A DNA stretch of 53,144 bases, taken from an uncultured Lachnospiraceae bacterium. GTDB taxonomy: Bacteria; Bacillota; Clostridia; Lachnospirales; Lachnospiraceae. Both the position numbers and the translations under genes were made by a program. The notes under the pieces were generated by a model. It was given only the letters and a program-made list of their open reading frames with translations, was not told the DNA's origin and searched no databases. Where the stretch lies: the NCBI GenBank assembly GCA_900317755.1, contig ONHZ01000023.1, forward strand, positions 1-53,144. The letters are read 5' to 3'. Below, piece after piece: positions 26,567-35,145 of this stretch. How positions within the stretch are numbered: the first letter of the stretch is position 1; every line of letters starts with the position of its first letter.

Positions 26567-28042
26567 ATGTACGACGTTGTAATTATCGGCGCGGGCATCA
26601 CGGGCTGCGCCGTTGCCAGATACCTCTCGAGGTATAAGGGCAGATTTCTTGTGGTAGAACGTGAGGAGGATGTGTGCTGCGGCACGACAAAGGCGAACTC
26701 CGCAATAGTTCATGCCGGACATGATGCAAAAAATGGCTCGAACATGGCAAAGTATAATGTCAAAGGTTCAGAGATGTACCCGGCACTTGCAAAAGAGCTT
26801 GATTTTCCATACGAGCAGAACGCTTCGCTCGTCATCTGTCTGAGCGAGGAGGACAGGCCGCGTCTTGAGGCACTGTATGAAAACGGCGTGAAGAATGGTG
26901 TTAAAGGACTTGAGATTATTGATGCGAAAAGGCTTCATGAGCTTGAGCCGAATGTGACGGATGATGCAGTCGGTGCACTTTATGCGCCGACAGGTGGAAT
27001 TGTCTGCCCGTTCCTTGCAAATATCGCTCTTGCCGAGAATGCGAATACAAATGGCGTGGAGTTCAGGTTTAATACAGAGGTTACTGAAGTTTCCAGAGCT
27101 GAAGCAGGCACGGCAGCAGGTAATGCATCAGATGCAGATGAACCGCATTGGGTGATTCAGACCAATAAGGGCGCAATTGACACAAAGTATGTCGTCAATG
27201 CAGCAGGCGTCTATGCGGATGTTTTCCACAACATGGTTTCTGAGAAGAAGATTCATATTACGCCGCGCCGTGGTGATTACTGCCTCTTGGACCATTCGAC
27301 TGAGGGCTTCGTAAAGCATACGGTTTTCCAGCTTCCGGGCAAATTTGGAAAAGGCGTGCTCGTAACCCCTACTGTTCATGGAAATACGCTTGTTGGTCCT
27401 ACTGCAATAGATATTGAGGACAAGGAAGGCGTTAATACAACGGCGGAAGGTCTTGACGCGCTCATTTCAAAGGCAGGAAATGCGGTAAAGAATCTTCCAA
27501 TCCGAGAAGTAATCACAAGCTTTGCCGGACTCAGGGCGCATGAGGATGGCCATGATTTCATTATCGGCGAACCTGATGATGCAGCAGGATTTTTCGACTG
27601 CGCAGGCATTGAGTCCCCTGGACTTTCGAGCGCACCTGCCATCGGACTTGATGTTGCAGACAGAATTGCTGGGAAGCTCAATCTAAAAGAGAATCCAGAC
27701 TTTGTTGCAACCAGAAAAGGTTTCATTGATCCAAAGACACTTTCACTTGAAGAGAGAAATGAACTCATCAAAAAGGAGCCTGCATACGGACAGATTATCT
27801 GCCGCTGTGAGATGGTTACGGAAGGACAGATTATTGATGCCATCAGGCGTCCAATCGGTGCCAAGAGCCTTGACGGTGTAAAGCGCCGTGTCAGGGCAGG
27901 CATGGGCAGATGCCAGGCTGGTTTCTGCAGCCCGAGAGTCATGGAAATTCTTGCAAGGGAATTAAACGTTCCGCTTGAGTCGATTACGAAATCGGGCGGA
28001 GATTCGAAGATTATTGTTGGTTATGCCAAGGACTCAATCTAA
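26567..28042 (+). CDS. glpA: FAD-dependent glycerol-3-phosphate dehydrogenase (GlpA-like)
   Basis: The 491-residue flavoprotein has the N-terminal Rossmann motif GAGITGCAVARYL, a DAO-fold body and a C-terminal BFD-like iron-sulfur domain with CRCEM (about 408-412) and CQAGFC (about 449-454), four cysteines for a cluster. This form is common in clostridia next to glpK, where it oxidises glycerol 3-phosphate to dihydroxyacetone phosphate. It is shorter than the E. coli GlpA. Electrons probably pass to the next flavoprotein. The ATG at 26567 has AGAAAGGA upstream. Confidence 0.85.
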   Translation: MYDVVIIGAGITGCAVARYLSRYKGRFLVVEREEDVCCGTTKANSAIVHAGHDAKNGSNMAKYNVKGSEMYPALAKELDFPYEQNASLVICLSEEDRPRLEALYENGVKNGVKGLEIIDAKRLHELEPNVTDDAVGALYAPTGGIVCPFLANIALAENANTNGVEFRFNTEVTEVSRAEAGTAAGNASDADEPHWVIQTNKGAIDTKYVVNAAGVYADVFHNMVSEKKIHITPRRGDYCLLDHSTEGFVKHTVFQLPGKFGKGVLVTPTVHGNTLVGPTAIDIEDKEGVNTTAEGLDALISKAGNAVKNLPIREVITSFAGLRAHEDGHDFIIGEPDDAAGFFDCAGIESPGLSSAPAIGLDVADRIAGKLNLKENPDFVATRKGFIDPKTLSLEERNELIKKEPAYGQIICRCEMVTEGQIIDAIRRPIGAKSLDGVKRRVRAGMGRCQAGFCSPRVMEILARELNVPLESITKSGGDSKIIVGYAKDSI

Positions 28043-28113
28043 AAAGCTGCTGAATGTCTAAAAAATGTTAGAATAATGATAATAAAGAGTTAGATTAGGC
28101 GAAAGGAAGCTAT

Positions 28114-29379
28114 ATGGAAAATTACAATATTGTCATCATCGGCGGCGGGCCGGCAGGACTTGCGGCAGCAGTTTCCGCCTACGATGCAGGGGAGAGAAGC
28201 ATATTAGTCCTTGAAAGAGATGTGAATCTCGGAGGCATCCTGAACCAGTGCATTCACAATGGCTTCGGTCTTCACACATTTAAGGAAGAGCTGACGGGAC
28301 CTGAATATGCCCAGAGATTCATCGATGAGCTAAAGGAAAGAAAAATCGAGTACAGACTAAATACAATGGTGCTCGACATTTCAAAGGACAAGGTCGTCAC
28401 AGCCTGCTCAAAGGAAGACGGCGTGACGCAGATTCAGGCTAAAGCCGTGATTCTTACCATGGGCTGCCGTGAGAGAAGCCGTGGCTCACTCAATATTCCG
28501 GGTTTCCGCCCAGCTGGCGTTTTTTCAGCAGGAACGGCGCAGAGGCTTGTAAATATTGAGGGCTACATGCCGGGAAGAAGAGTCGTTATCTTGGGTTCGG
28601 GCGACATCGGACTGATCATGGCGCGCCGTATGACGCTCGAAGGCGCTAAGGTTTTAGTCTGTGCAGAAATAATGCCATACTCAGGCGGACTCAAGCGAAA
28701 TATCGTCCAGTGCCTCGATGACTTTGGAATTCCGCTGAAATTGAGCCACACAGTCGTTGATATTCAGGGCAAGGACAGAGTCGAGGGCGTCACGATTGCA
28801 GAAGTAGATTCGCGCATGAAGCCGATTCCGGGAACGGAAGAGCATTATGACTGCGATACGCTGCTGCTTTCTGTCGGACTCATTCCGGAAAATGAGCTTT
28901 CACGCGGCATGGGCGTTGAGCTTTCTCCAGTCCACAAGGGACCGGTAGTAAACGAATCCTTACAGACCAGCATTCCAGGCGTTTTCGCAGCAGGAAATGT
29001 GCTTCATGTTCATGACCTTGTCGACTATGTTTCAGAAGAAGCAAAGGCAGCAGGAAAGAATGCCGCAGCTTATGTAAGAGGTGAGCTTAAGGAAGATGAA
29101 TCCGGCGAGATACCAGTCAAATTCGAAGGCGGACCGAGATACACAGTTCCGGAAACCATTGATCCATCTCAGGTCAAGGACCAGCTCACCATCCGCTACC
29201 GTGTTGGCTCAGTTATGCGCGACCGTAAGGTAAATCTCTATCTTGATGGTGAGAGAGTACTTTCAAGACCTAGGAAGGTCATGGCACCTGGCGAGATGGA
29301 GGAAGTGTTGCTCACGCGCAAGATGCTGGATGAGCATCCGAATCTCAAAAGTATAGAGATAAAAGTGGAGGATTCATAA
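28114..29379 (+). CDS. NAD(P)/FAD-dependent oxidoreductase of the glycerol operon
   Basis: This 421-residue two-dinucleotide-binding-domain flavoprotein has the FAD motif IIGGGPAGLAAAVSA at the N-terminus and a second Rossmann motif VILGSGDIGLIMARR near residues 154-168. AGNVLHVHDLVD is the late FAD-binding ATG-like region. Its constant position after glpA-like genes in clostridia suggests a partner subunit that connects glycerol 3-phosphate oxidation with NAD(P) or another carrier. It overlaps the next gene by one base (TAATG-type junction). Confidence 0.82.
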   Translation: MENYNIVIIGGGPAGLAAAVSAYDAGERSILVLERDVNLGGILNQCIHNGFGLHTFKEELTGPEYAQRFIDELKERKIEYRLNTMVLDISKDKVVTACSKEDGVTQIQAKAVILTMGCRERSRGSLNIPGFRPAGVFSAGTAQRLVNIEGYMPGRRVVILGSGDIGLIMARRMTLEGAKVLVCAEIMPYSGGLKRNIVQCLDDFGIPLKLSHTVVDIQGKDRVEGVTIAEVDSRMKPIPGTEEHYDCDTLLLSVGLIPENELSRGMGVELSPVHKGPVVNESLQTSIPGVFAAGNVLHVHDLVDYVSEEAKAAGKNAAAYVRGELKEDESGEIPVKFEGGPRYTVPETIDPSQVKDQLTIRYRVGSVMRDRKVNLYLDGERVLSRPRKVMAPGEMEEVLLTRKMLDEHPNLKSIEIKVEDS

Positions 29380-29744
29380 TGGAAACTCGAAATTTGACAT
29401 GCATAAACTGCCCGCTAGGGTGCCAGATTGAAGTGAAGATGGAAGGAAACGAGGTCGTTTCTGTCACAGGAAATACCTGTCCGAGAGGCGAGAATTACGC
29501 CAGGAAGGAAGTCGTAAATCCGACGAGAATCGTGACATCTTCTGTCAGGGTGTCTGGCAGCGAAACTGGTGCAGTGACCGTTTCATGTAAGACGGCATCT
29601 GATATTCCGAAGGGAAAGATTTTCGATGTCGTAAAGGATATCAAGGGTGTGACGATTCCCTGCCCGGTGCATATCGGTGATGTTGTAAAGGCAGACGTTG
29701 CTGGGACAGGTGTTGATATGATCGCTACAAAGAATGTCGTATAA
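29379..29744 (+). CDS. DUF1667 iron-sulfur-type small protein
   Basis: A 121-residue protein of the DUF1667 family, which typically follows the two glycerol 3-phosphate oxidoreductases. The N-terminus has CINCPLGC (Cys8, Cys11, Cys15) and then NTCPRGENYA, cysteines that look like a molybdopterin-oxidoreductase-type [4Fe-4S] domain. The rest is a small beta domain (VKADVAGTGVDMIATKNV). It probably acts as an electron-transfer subunit of a three-protein glycerol-3-phosphate dehydrogenase complex. No enzymatic role is established. Confidence 0.82.
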   Translation: METRNLTCINCPLGCQIEVKMEGNEVVSVTGNTCPRGENYARKEVVNPTRIVTSSVRVSGSETGAVTVSCKTASDIPKGKIFDVVKDIKGVTIPCPVHIGDVVKADVAGTGVDMIATKNVV

Positions 29745-29825
29745 GCTTGCATAAAATAGTAGCCTGTTCATATTAAATATTACAAAAAGATTGTAGATTT
29801 ATGCAGATTATTGTGTGAATTCTAG

Positions 29826-29854
29826 TTGCACAGAAAATCCGTATGATGTATACT
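29826..29854 (+). promoter_or_regulatory. Promoter of a short terminated transcript
   Basis: TTGCAC (29826-29831), a 17-base spacer and TATACT (29849-29854). Transcription should begin near 29861 and would end at the terminator at 29929-29979, giving an RNA of about 120 bases with no convincing coding frame. Confidence 0.55.
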
Positions 29855-29860
29855 TATCTA

Positions 29861-29979
29861 GTTTTTAGAGAACAAATCCACTTCCGCTTTCGTTATGCGA
29901 TTGCGCAGGTGAGAACGGGGATGGTTTTATAGCCTGTCTGATTTCGGAGAAAACCTTCGAAATGGGGCAGGCTATTTTT
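29861..29979 (+). ncRNA. Candidate small RNA of about 120 nt
   Basis: A promoter at 29826-29854 and an intrinsic terminator at 29929-29979 bracket a sequence with local pairing (CACTT near 29879 with AGGTG near 29909, and CGC/GCG inside). The region is G/C-richer than its flanks and has no good coding frame on either strand. It could be a trans-acting small RNA or a premature-termination leader. I do not recognise an RNA family. Confidence 0.45.
29929..29979 (+). terminator. Intrinsic terminator
   Basis: ATAGCCTG (29929-29936) pairs with CAGGCTAT (29968-29975), and ATTTCG/CGAAAT extends the stem inside. A run of T (29975-29979) follows. It ends the candidate small RNA and shields the next promoter from upstream transcription. 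Confidence 0.75.
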
Positions 29980-29985
29980 ATTACA

Positions 29986-30014
29986 TTGACTTTTTCGAAT
30001 AAAATAAGTATAAT
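29986..30014 (+). promoter_or_regulatory. Strong promoter of the surface-glycan operon
   Basis: TTGACT (29986-29991), a 17-base spacer and a perfect TATAAT (30009-30014). This is the best promoter seen in the window. It lies about 200 bases ahead of the first glycan gene, and the leader between them is densely structured. Confidence 0.7.
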
Positions 30015-30035
30015 TAAATATTTTATGTGATTACT

Positions 30036-30175
30036 ACAGAGTGAGAATGTAAACATTCTCACTCTGTTCCCACATAGCTCGAATTTCTCGTTTCGCTTCA
30101 AAATTCGAGCTGTGGGAAGTGTCTAAAAGATAATATCTCTTAGACAAATAAATTTGTCACGAGATATTATTTTTT
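30036..30175 (+). promoter_or_regulatory. Leader of the glycan operon: three hairpins, the last a terminator
   Basis: Hairpin 1: 30036-30050 pairs perfectly over 15 bases with 30053-30067. Hairpin 2: CCCAC and AGCTCGAATTT (30069-30086) pair with 30101-30116. Hairpin 3: ATAATATCTC (30130-30139) and GACAAAT (30143-30149) pair with ATTTGTC (30152-30158) and GAGATATTAT (30161-30170), followed by TTTTTT (30170-30175), an intrinsic terminator. GTCT..AAGA (30121-30130) can instead pair with TCTTAGAC (30138-30145), which would break the terminator. This looks like an attenuation or antitermination site of the kind expected for LoaP/NusG-type control of long polysaccharide operons. Confidence 0.6.
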
Positions 30176-30212
30176 ATCCACTAGTAATCATATAATAGAA
30201 AGTTTTACAAAA

Positions 30213-31391
30213 TTGTTAACAGAAGAAAACAAAAAGCCAAAGATGGCGCTGATCCAGTCTACAAATTATACTGACTGGCCGATGGGCGGGACGCTCACAT
30301 ATATTAATAATCTCATACCGACCCTTGACAAGAGATACCGCATGCATATCTGGGGCGTGAATGTGCAGGGAAGGCCGAATGACACGGCAGAGATTCTCGG
30401 CAAAGAATATAAGCTCTACAAATACGCAGAGGTCGTCACAGGAAGAAAAATCCCGCTGAATTTCGTCCGCGTTTACAAGGGCATGAAGCGGCATGCTGAG
30501 AAGCTCACAAAGTACGACATTGCTTTTGTGCATAGCGGAACAGAGCTTATGGCGATAAAGAAGACGCTCGGCGACAGGGCGCCTTTTCTCGTATTCATCC
30601 AGCATGGCATCGGCTTCCTTCATTCAAAGGTGAAGCAGGACCACTACTATTACATGTACACGTCGAAATATTCCGTAAAGCATGCGAATCTTTCGCTGAT
30701 CGTCAGTGATGATGACACCTTTTCAAAATTCATTAAGAGAAAAGATTATCACATCAACTGTCCGATTTATGCGGTTGGTGCACCTATCGACAGGAACTTA
30801 ATCAAGGTCCGTAAGACAAATGAGCTTACAGATACAGTGAAGTTTGTATATGCCGGGAGATTCTCTCCGGAAAAGCAGCCGGAATATGCGCTTAAGGCAT
30901 TTTCATATTATCTCAGGGAATACGGGGATAATGCCAGTCTCACCTACATCGGCGATGGCCCTATGAACGATGAGCTTCGCGGCATGGTCCACAATATGGG
31001 ACTTGATGAAAAGGTCATTTTCACAGGAAAGGTATCGCACGAAGAGCTCATCTCTGAATTGAAGGATTATGACATCATGCTCACGCCTTCGCAGTACGAG
31101 GGCTTCGGACTTTCTTCAGTGGAAGCCATGGCAGCAGGACTTCCTGTTGTCGCTTTTGACGTTGAAGGCTTAAAGGGCATCATAAAAAACGGCGTGAATG
31201 GCTATCTTACCGAACCATTTGACAATAAAGGTTTTGCCAAGGGCATGCATGACGCAGTCGAGCATTTCACGGAGCTTTCGAAGAATGCGATAGAGACAGC
31301 TGGCCCTTATGATGCTGAGGTATTTACGAATCGTCTCTGTGACATCATCGATGAAAATTATCAGAAATATCTGGAGAATAAAAATAAATGA
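30213..31391 (+). CDS. Glycosyltransferase family 4 protein
   Basis: This 392-residue cytosolic GT-B enzyme has the N-terminal acceptor-domain pattern with GGTLTYINNLIPTL and a C-terminal GT4 nucleotide-sugar domain: FVYAGRFSPEKQPEYAL, IGDGPMNDEL and the EX7E motif in YEGFGLSSVEAMAAG. These fit a retaining transferase using a nucleotide sugar on a lipid-linked glycan. The longest frame starts with TTG 30213, but ATG 30243 (MALIQSTNYTDW) also fits the fold. Neither has a clear Shine-Dalgarno. It is the first gene of the operon after the structured leader and overlaps the next by ATGA. Confidence 0.85.
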   Translation: MLTEENKKPKMALIQSTNYTDWPMGGTLTYINNLIPTLDKRYRMHIWGVNVQGRPNDTAEILGKEYKLYKYAEVVTGRKIPLNFVRVYKGMKRHAEKLTKYDIAFVHSGTELMAIKKTLGDRAPFLVFIQHGIGFLHSKVKQDHYYYMYTSKYSVKHANLSLIVSDDDTFSKFIKRKDYHINCPIYAVGAPIDRNLIKVRKTNELTDTVKFVYAGRFSPEKQPEYALKAFSYYLREYGDNASLTYIGDGPMNDELRGMVHNMGLDEKVIFTGKVSHEELISELKDYDIMLTPSQYEGFGLSSVEAMAAGLPVVAFDVEGLKGIIKNGVNGYLTEPFDNKGFAKGMHDAVEHFTELSKNAIETAGPYDAEVFTNRLCDIIDENYQKYLENKNK

Positions 31392-32368
31392 TAGATATTA
31401 AGGGCAGGAATATTTTACTTCTTGTACCGAGACATTTCGACTATGGAGACCAGATAGCGGGCGTACTTGAGCAGAACTTCGGAGCAAATGTCACAAAGAT
31501 TTATGAAAATATAGACCAGGTCAGCCCGGTATTCAATATCAGATACAAATATCTGAAGCAGGACGTCGAGAAAAGCGCGACTTCGTACTATCTGAAGCAG
31601 GTGGATTTTTCAAAGAAATATGACATTATCCTGATGATCCGCGCATCCTTTGTGTCGAATGAGCTTCTTGACATATTAAAGGAAAAGAATCCTGATGCCG
31701 AGTTCGTCCTGTACCAGTGGGACAGCACGATGAATAATCCGAACGCTGTAAAGATCTATCAGAAATTCGACAGAGTCTTTACCTTTGATTTTCCGGATTC
31801 TGAAAAATACGGCTGGACCTACCGCCCGCTTTTCTATAATACGGCTTACGTCGAGAAAAAGGAGCGGAAATACGATATCGCCTACGCCTGCACGATTCAC
31901 TCAAACAGGCTGAAGATCTACAAAGAGCTGAAGGTAATGGCAGAGAAATACAACCTCAACTGCTTTAATTACCTCTATGCGACGAAGCTTTCGGCAATCA
32001 GGCACAGCTATTTCGTAAAAGATGAAGAATTTCGAAGCGTGAAGGACGAGGTAAAGACGAAGTCGCTTTCGAGTGAGGAAGTAAACCGCATCTACAATGA
32101 GACGAAGATCGTGCTTGACTACACGCATCCTACACAGAATGGTCTTACGATGCGTACGGCCGAGAGCGTCGGACACCGCTGCAAGCTCATTACGAATAAT
32201 AAATACGCCCGTGAGACAGACTTTTACAATGAATCGAATGTCTTCATCTATGAGAAGAGCCTCGACGAGGTGCCGGAAGAATTTTTGAGAAGCCCGTATG
32301 TGGAGCTTTCAGATGATGTTTACAGGCATTATTCTATTGACGGATTTATCGAGACGCTGCTCGCATAA
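31388..32368 (+). CDS. Putative glycosyltransferase (CgeB-like), surface polysaccharide
   Basis: This 326-residue protein resembles capsular or lipopolysaccharide biosynthesis proteins of the CgeB/GT-B-like type: NILLLVPRHFDYGD at the start, LYQWDSTMNNP and FTFDFPDSEKYG in the middle, and a C-terminal YTHPTQNGLTMRTAESVGH, which is the likely nucleotide-sugar contact with a conserved Glu. There are no signal or membrane segments. ATGA overlaps the GT4 gene, so the two are translated together and probably add neighbouring sugars. The donor and acceptor are unknown. Confidence 0.68.
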   Translation: MIDIKGRNILLLVPRHFDYGDQIAGVLEQNFGANVTKIYENIDQVSPVFNIRYKYLKQDVEKSATSYYLKQVDFSKKYDIILMIRASFVSNELLDILKEKNPDAEFVLYQWDSTMNNPNAVKIYQKFDRVFTFDFPDSEKYGWTYRPLFYNTAYVEKKERKYDIAYACTIHSNRLKIYKELKVMAEKYNLNCFNYLYATKLSAIRHSYFVKDEEFRSVKDEVKTKSLSSEEVNRIYNETKIVLDYTHPTQNGLTMRTAESVGHRCKLITNNKYARETDFYNESNVFIYEKSLDEVPEEFLRSPYVELSDDVYRHYSIDGFIETLLA

Positions 32369-32447
32369 GTAAAAAAACATATTAGAAGACGATAGTGAGA
32401 ATACGCCCAGCCTCACGCATAGCAACTAATTAATAAAGGAACACTTT

Positions 32448-33698
32448 TTGAATACAGATTACAGAAAATACGTACCAGCGACTATACTATGTATATTGAT
32501 GGTTTTCTCATCAGGGACAGCTGTTACTATCATATATGGCGCTGATATTATCCAGACCACCATAAGGAATCTTGTGCTTGGCATAGTAGCTGTGTATGGT
32601 GTCTATGAGATTATGAAGCTTCAGGACCATGCGGAGTTTCTTATCCTGTTACTTGCGACAGTTTTTTTCACTGTACTTGAGTGGATGGTGTACCCGGATA
32701 CTACGATGAAGGTATTATATTTCTTCGTAAAATTCCTGCTCATCTATTATTTCATTAGATATTGCAGGTCGCATGAAATCAAGGTGGAGATGATTTTATT
32801 TTATATAATCATGGTGATAACAGTTATCAGCCTGGTATTTTACTTTTTGCTTCATGTATTAAATTTAAAAAACCTTCCTGGCGGTGTGGAAGCGGGTTAT
32901 GATTATCCTGAATTTTATAATAATCCGTTCAAGATATATTTTGGCATATATAATGATAAGACCTCACTTGATTTTACAAAGACCATCATGGGGCAGGATA
33001 TCGCCAGACTGTCCGGACCATTCTGGGAGCCCGGAATTTATGGAATATATCTTTCATTTGCGCTTTTTGTTCTTCTGTTCGTGAAAAAACATAAGCCGAT
33101 AAATGCCATTTATTTTATCATCTTAATGATTGCCCTTGCACTTACAATGTCTACATCCGGCATTCTATGCGCGGCTGTTATCATTGCAATTTATCTTTTG
33201 AAACACACAAGTCAGAGGAATATTCTCATTATATTTTTTATGGCACTGGTTGTTGTGGCTCTCGCAATAGTGATTTTTAATGAAAAAATGGGTTCAAGCT
33301 CTGGACATACCAGAATGAGTGATATCACTATGGGGCTGCAGATCCTTGGGAACAATCTGCTTACCGGAGCAGGATTTGAAAATAGTACGGCATTTACAGA
33401 GCAGTGGCACAATCTCAGGGACAATTCAAACGGTCTCATCAAGTGGATGTATACTTTTGGAATACCTGGAATTGTCATATTTTTTTATCCCTTCATCGTA
33501 AATCTTCTAAATGAGACAGGAGATGAAAGGAAATCCGAGACGGTATTTTTCCTGATCATGATTGTCTGGAATATGACAGAGCCAATAACAACGATGACAA
33601 TTATGCAGCTGTTTATGGCAATAGTATACGAAAGGGCATTTAAGTCCAGAAATTTCACGTTTGAGCTGAAGGGATATTATGCAACGGATAAGAGATAA
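32448..33698 (+). CDS. O-antigen/exopolysaccharide polymerase-like membrane protein (Wzy-type)
   Basis: A 416-residue protein with about 11-12 helices and a longer extracytoplasmic loop around 140-190 (VEAGYDYPEFYNNPF to SGPFWEPGIYG), typical of Wzy/O-antigen ligase-like polymerases. Family members differ greatly in sequence, so the assignment rests on topology, the WEPGIYG-type motif and position before a Wzx flippase. It would join repeat units outside the membrane. The start is TTG at 32448 with AAAGGA eight or nine bases upstream. It overlaps the flippase gene by 20 bases. Confidence 0.75.
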   Translation: MNTDYRKYVPATILCILMVFSSGTAVTIIYGADIIQTTIRNLVLGIVAVYGVYEIMKLQDHAEFLILLLATVFFTVLEWMVYPDTTMKVLYFFVKFLLIYYFIRYCRSHEIKVEMILFYIIMVITVISLVFYFLLHVLNLKNLPGGVEAGYDYPEFYNNPFKIYFGIYNDKTSLDFTKTIMGQDIARLSGPFWEPGIYGIYLSFALFVLLFVKKHKPINAIYFIILMIALALTMSTSGILCAAVIIAIYLLKHTSQRNILIIFFMALVVVALAIVIFNEKMGSSSGHTRMSDITMGLQILGNNLLTGAGFENSTAFTEQWHNLRDNSNGLIKWMYTFGIPGIVIFFYPFIVNLLNETGDERKSETVFFLIMIVWNMTEPITTMTIMQLFMAIVYERAFKSRNFTFELKGYYATDKR

Positions 33699-35145
33699 GC
33701 TGAAAAATGCTGACTACATTATAGTCACATTAAGCACGGTAATATGCGCACTCCTTTCCTTTGTATATTCGGTGTATTCAAAAAAATATATTGATCCCTA
33801 TGACTACGGCATATTTTCAACCTGCATGCTTCTCGAGAATTACCTTGTCTATGCACAGTTTGGAGTGCTGTCTGCATTTAACAGGGATTATCCGCAGGTC
33901 ATAGGCGCAGGTGACAAAGAAAAGGCAGAGAAGCTTCGCAATACAACAATCACATATCTCTGGCTGATATACGGAATCATTATTGCGGCGACGATACTCA
34001 TTATTCTTGGAATTTTTGTGCCGCGGGGAATAGATAATAGATATGCCATCGGTTATATCGGTATCTCAATCGTGCTCTTTGCAGAGACTACGGCGAATTT
34101 CTGCATGTATGCGACGAGAATCCGCGGCGGCTACAATTATTCAGCTGTTGTAGAACTTGTAAGAAGCCTTATTTCCATAGCCCTGGGTCTGATATTTATC
34201 AGGCTCTGGGGATTTTATGGATTATTTGTAAGGGTTCTCATAGCACCACTTATTTCAGTCCTTATGTACAGGACCAGGAGTCTTGACGGGCTGAAGCTAA
34301 GCCTTGACAAGCCAGTGCTTACATATGCTGTCGTTACAGGACTTCCACTTATGGTCAGCTCATTTATCTATACGATAATGGGCTCGATTGATAAGTTCGT
34401 AATCCTTGGTTTCATGGATACGAGGACGCTTGGCATTTATTCAGTTCCACAGATGTGCTTTACAGCAATGGTTATCATACCGCAGCAGATATCACAGATT
34501 TTTTATTACAAGTCGTCTGAGATATACGGCAGGACCAAGAGTGAGAAGAGCCTTTTCAATGTCTGCGGACATTACTCAAAGCTTCTAAGCTTCTGTTCAG
34601 CGGCATCGGTTGTAGTTGCATTTTATGTACTGCCAATTTTTGTAAAATTCTTTATGCCAAAGTATTCGGATGGCGTAAATGCCTCAGAGGTGCTTATCAT
34701 TGGTGTATCGATTTATGGTGCCTCAATGTTATATGGAAATATTTATTCCATATTGAAGTGGAATAAAGAACTCATTTGGACATCAGTAGTCCTCTGCATT
34801 TTTAATGGTATTTTCTCTACAGGAATGGTAATGATAAATGGCAGGGACATCATAAATGTCGCACTGGGCACATCGATTTCCTATGCACTCTATGGAATTA
34901 TCATTTTTGTAGTGCTTGGGCTGAAGGCAAAGATAAATGTGGTAAAGCCCCTGCTTTACAGTTTTCTGCCACAGGTACTGATTATTTTACCTGCGCTTAT
35001 TTTTTATTTTGCAATTCCTAATATATATGCCGCATTCGTATTGTCTTTTATCATAATACTTATTGTGCTGATACTTATTAGGAAAAATGTTATATTAAAA
35101 ACAAATATTGATAATGATCTGGTAAAGAAAGATGGAGAGTCTTAA
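33679..35145 (+). CDS. Polysaccharide flippase (Wzx, MOP superfamily)
   Basis: A 488-residue membrane protein with about 12-14 helices. It begins KLKNADYIIVTLSTVICALLSF, read as the first amphipathic stretch and helix, then YDYGIFSTCML, the classic start of Wzx-type polysaccharide transport proteins. It should flip the lipid-linked repeat unit across the membrane for the Wzy-like polymerase encoded just before. It overlaps the preceding gene by 20 bases and the next by 14, so expression is tightly coupled. Confidence 0.87.
   Translation: MQRIRDKLKNADYIIVTLSTVICALLSFVYSVYSKKYIDPYDYGIFSTCMLLENYLVYAQFGVLSAFNRDYPQVIGAGDKEKAEKLRNTTITYLWLIYGIIIAATILIILGIFVPRGIDNRYAIGYIGISIVLFAETTANFCMYATRIRGGYNYSAVVELVRSLISIALGLIFIRLWGFYGLFVRVLIAPLISVLMYRTRSLDGLKLSLDKPVLTYAVVTGLPLMVSSFIYTIMGSIDKFVILGFMDTRTLGIYSVPQMCFTAMVIIPQQISQIFYYKSSEIYGRTKSEKSLFNVCGHYSKLLSFCSAASVVVAFYVLPIFVKFFMPKYSDGVNASEVLIIGVSIYGASMLYGNIYSILKWNKELIWTSVVLCIFNGIFSTGMVMINGRDIINVALGTSISYALYGIIIFVVLGLKAKINVVKPLLYSFLPQVLIILPALIFYFAIPNIYAAFVLSFIIILIVLILIRKNVILKTNIDNDLVKKDGES

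Noticed and set aside
27376-27942. 188-residue frame antisense to the glpA-like gene
   Set aside because: Product is Ser/Pro-rich and mirrors the codon pattern of the real gene; a shadow frame.
30036-30116. Hairpins in the glycan leader as a CRISPR or IS terminal repeat
   Set aside because: The palindromes differ from each other, are not repeated with spacers, and no transposase or cas gene is near.
29986-30212. JUMPstart/ops element for RfaH control
   Set aside because: No GGCGGTAG-type ops sequence is visible; the terminator-hairpin layout suggests a different mechanism.
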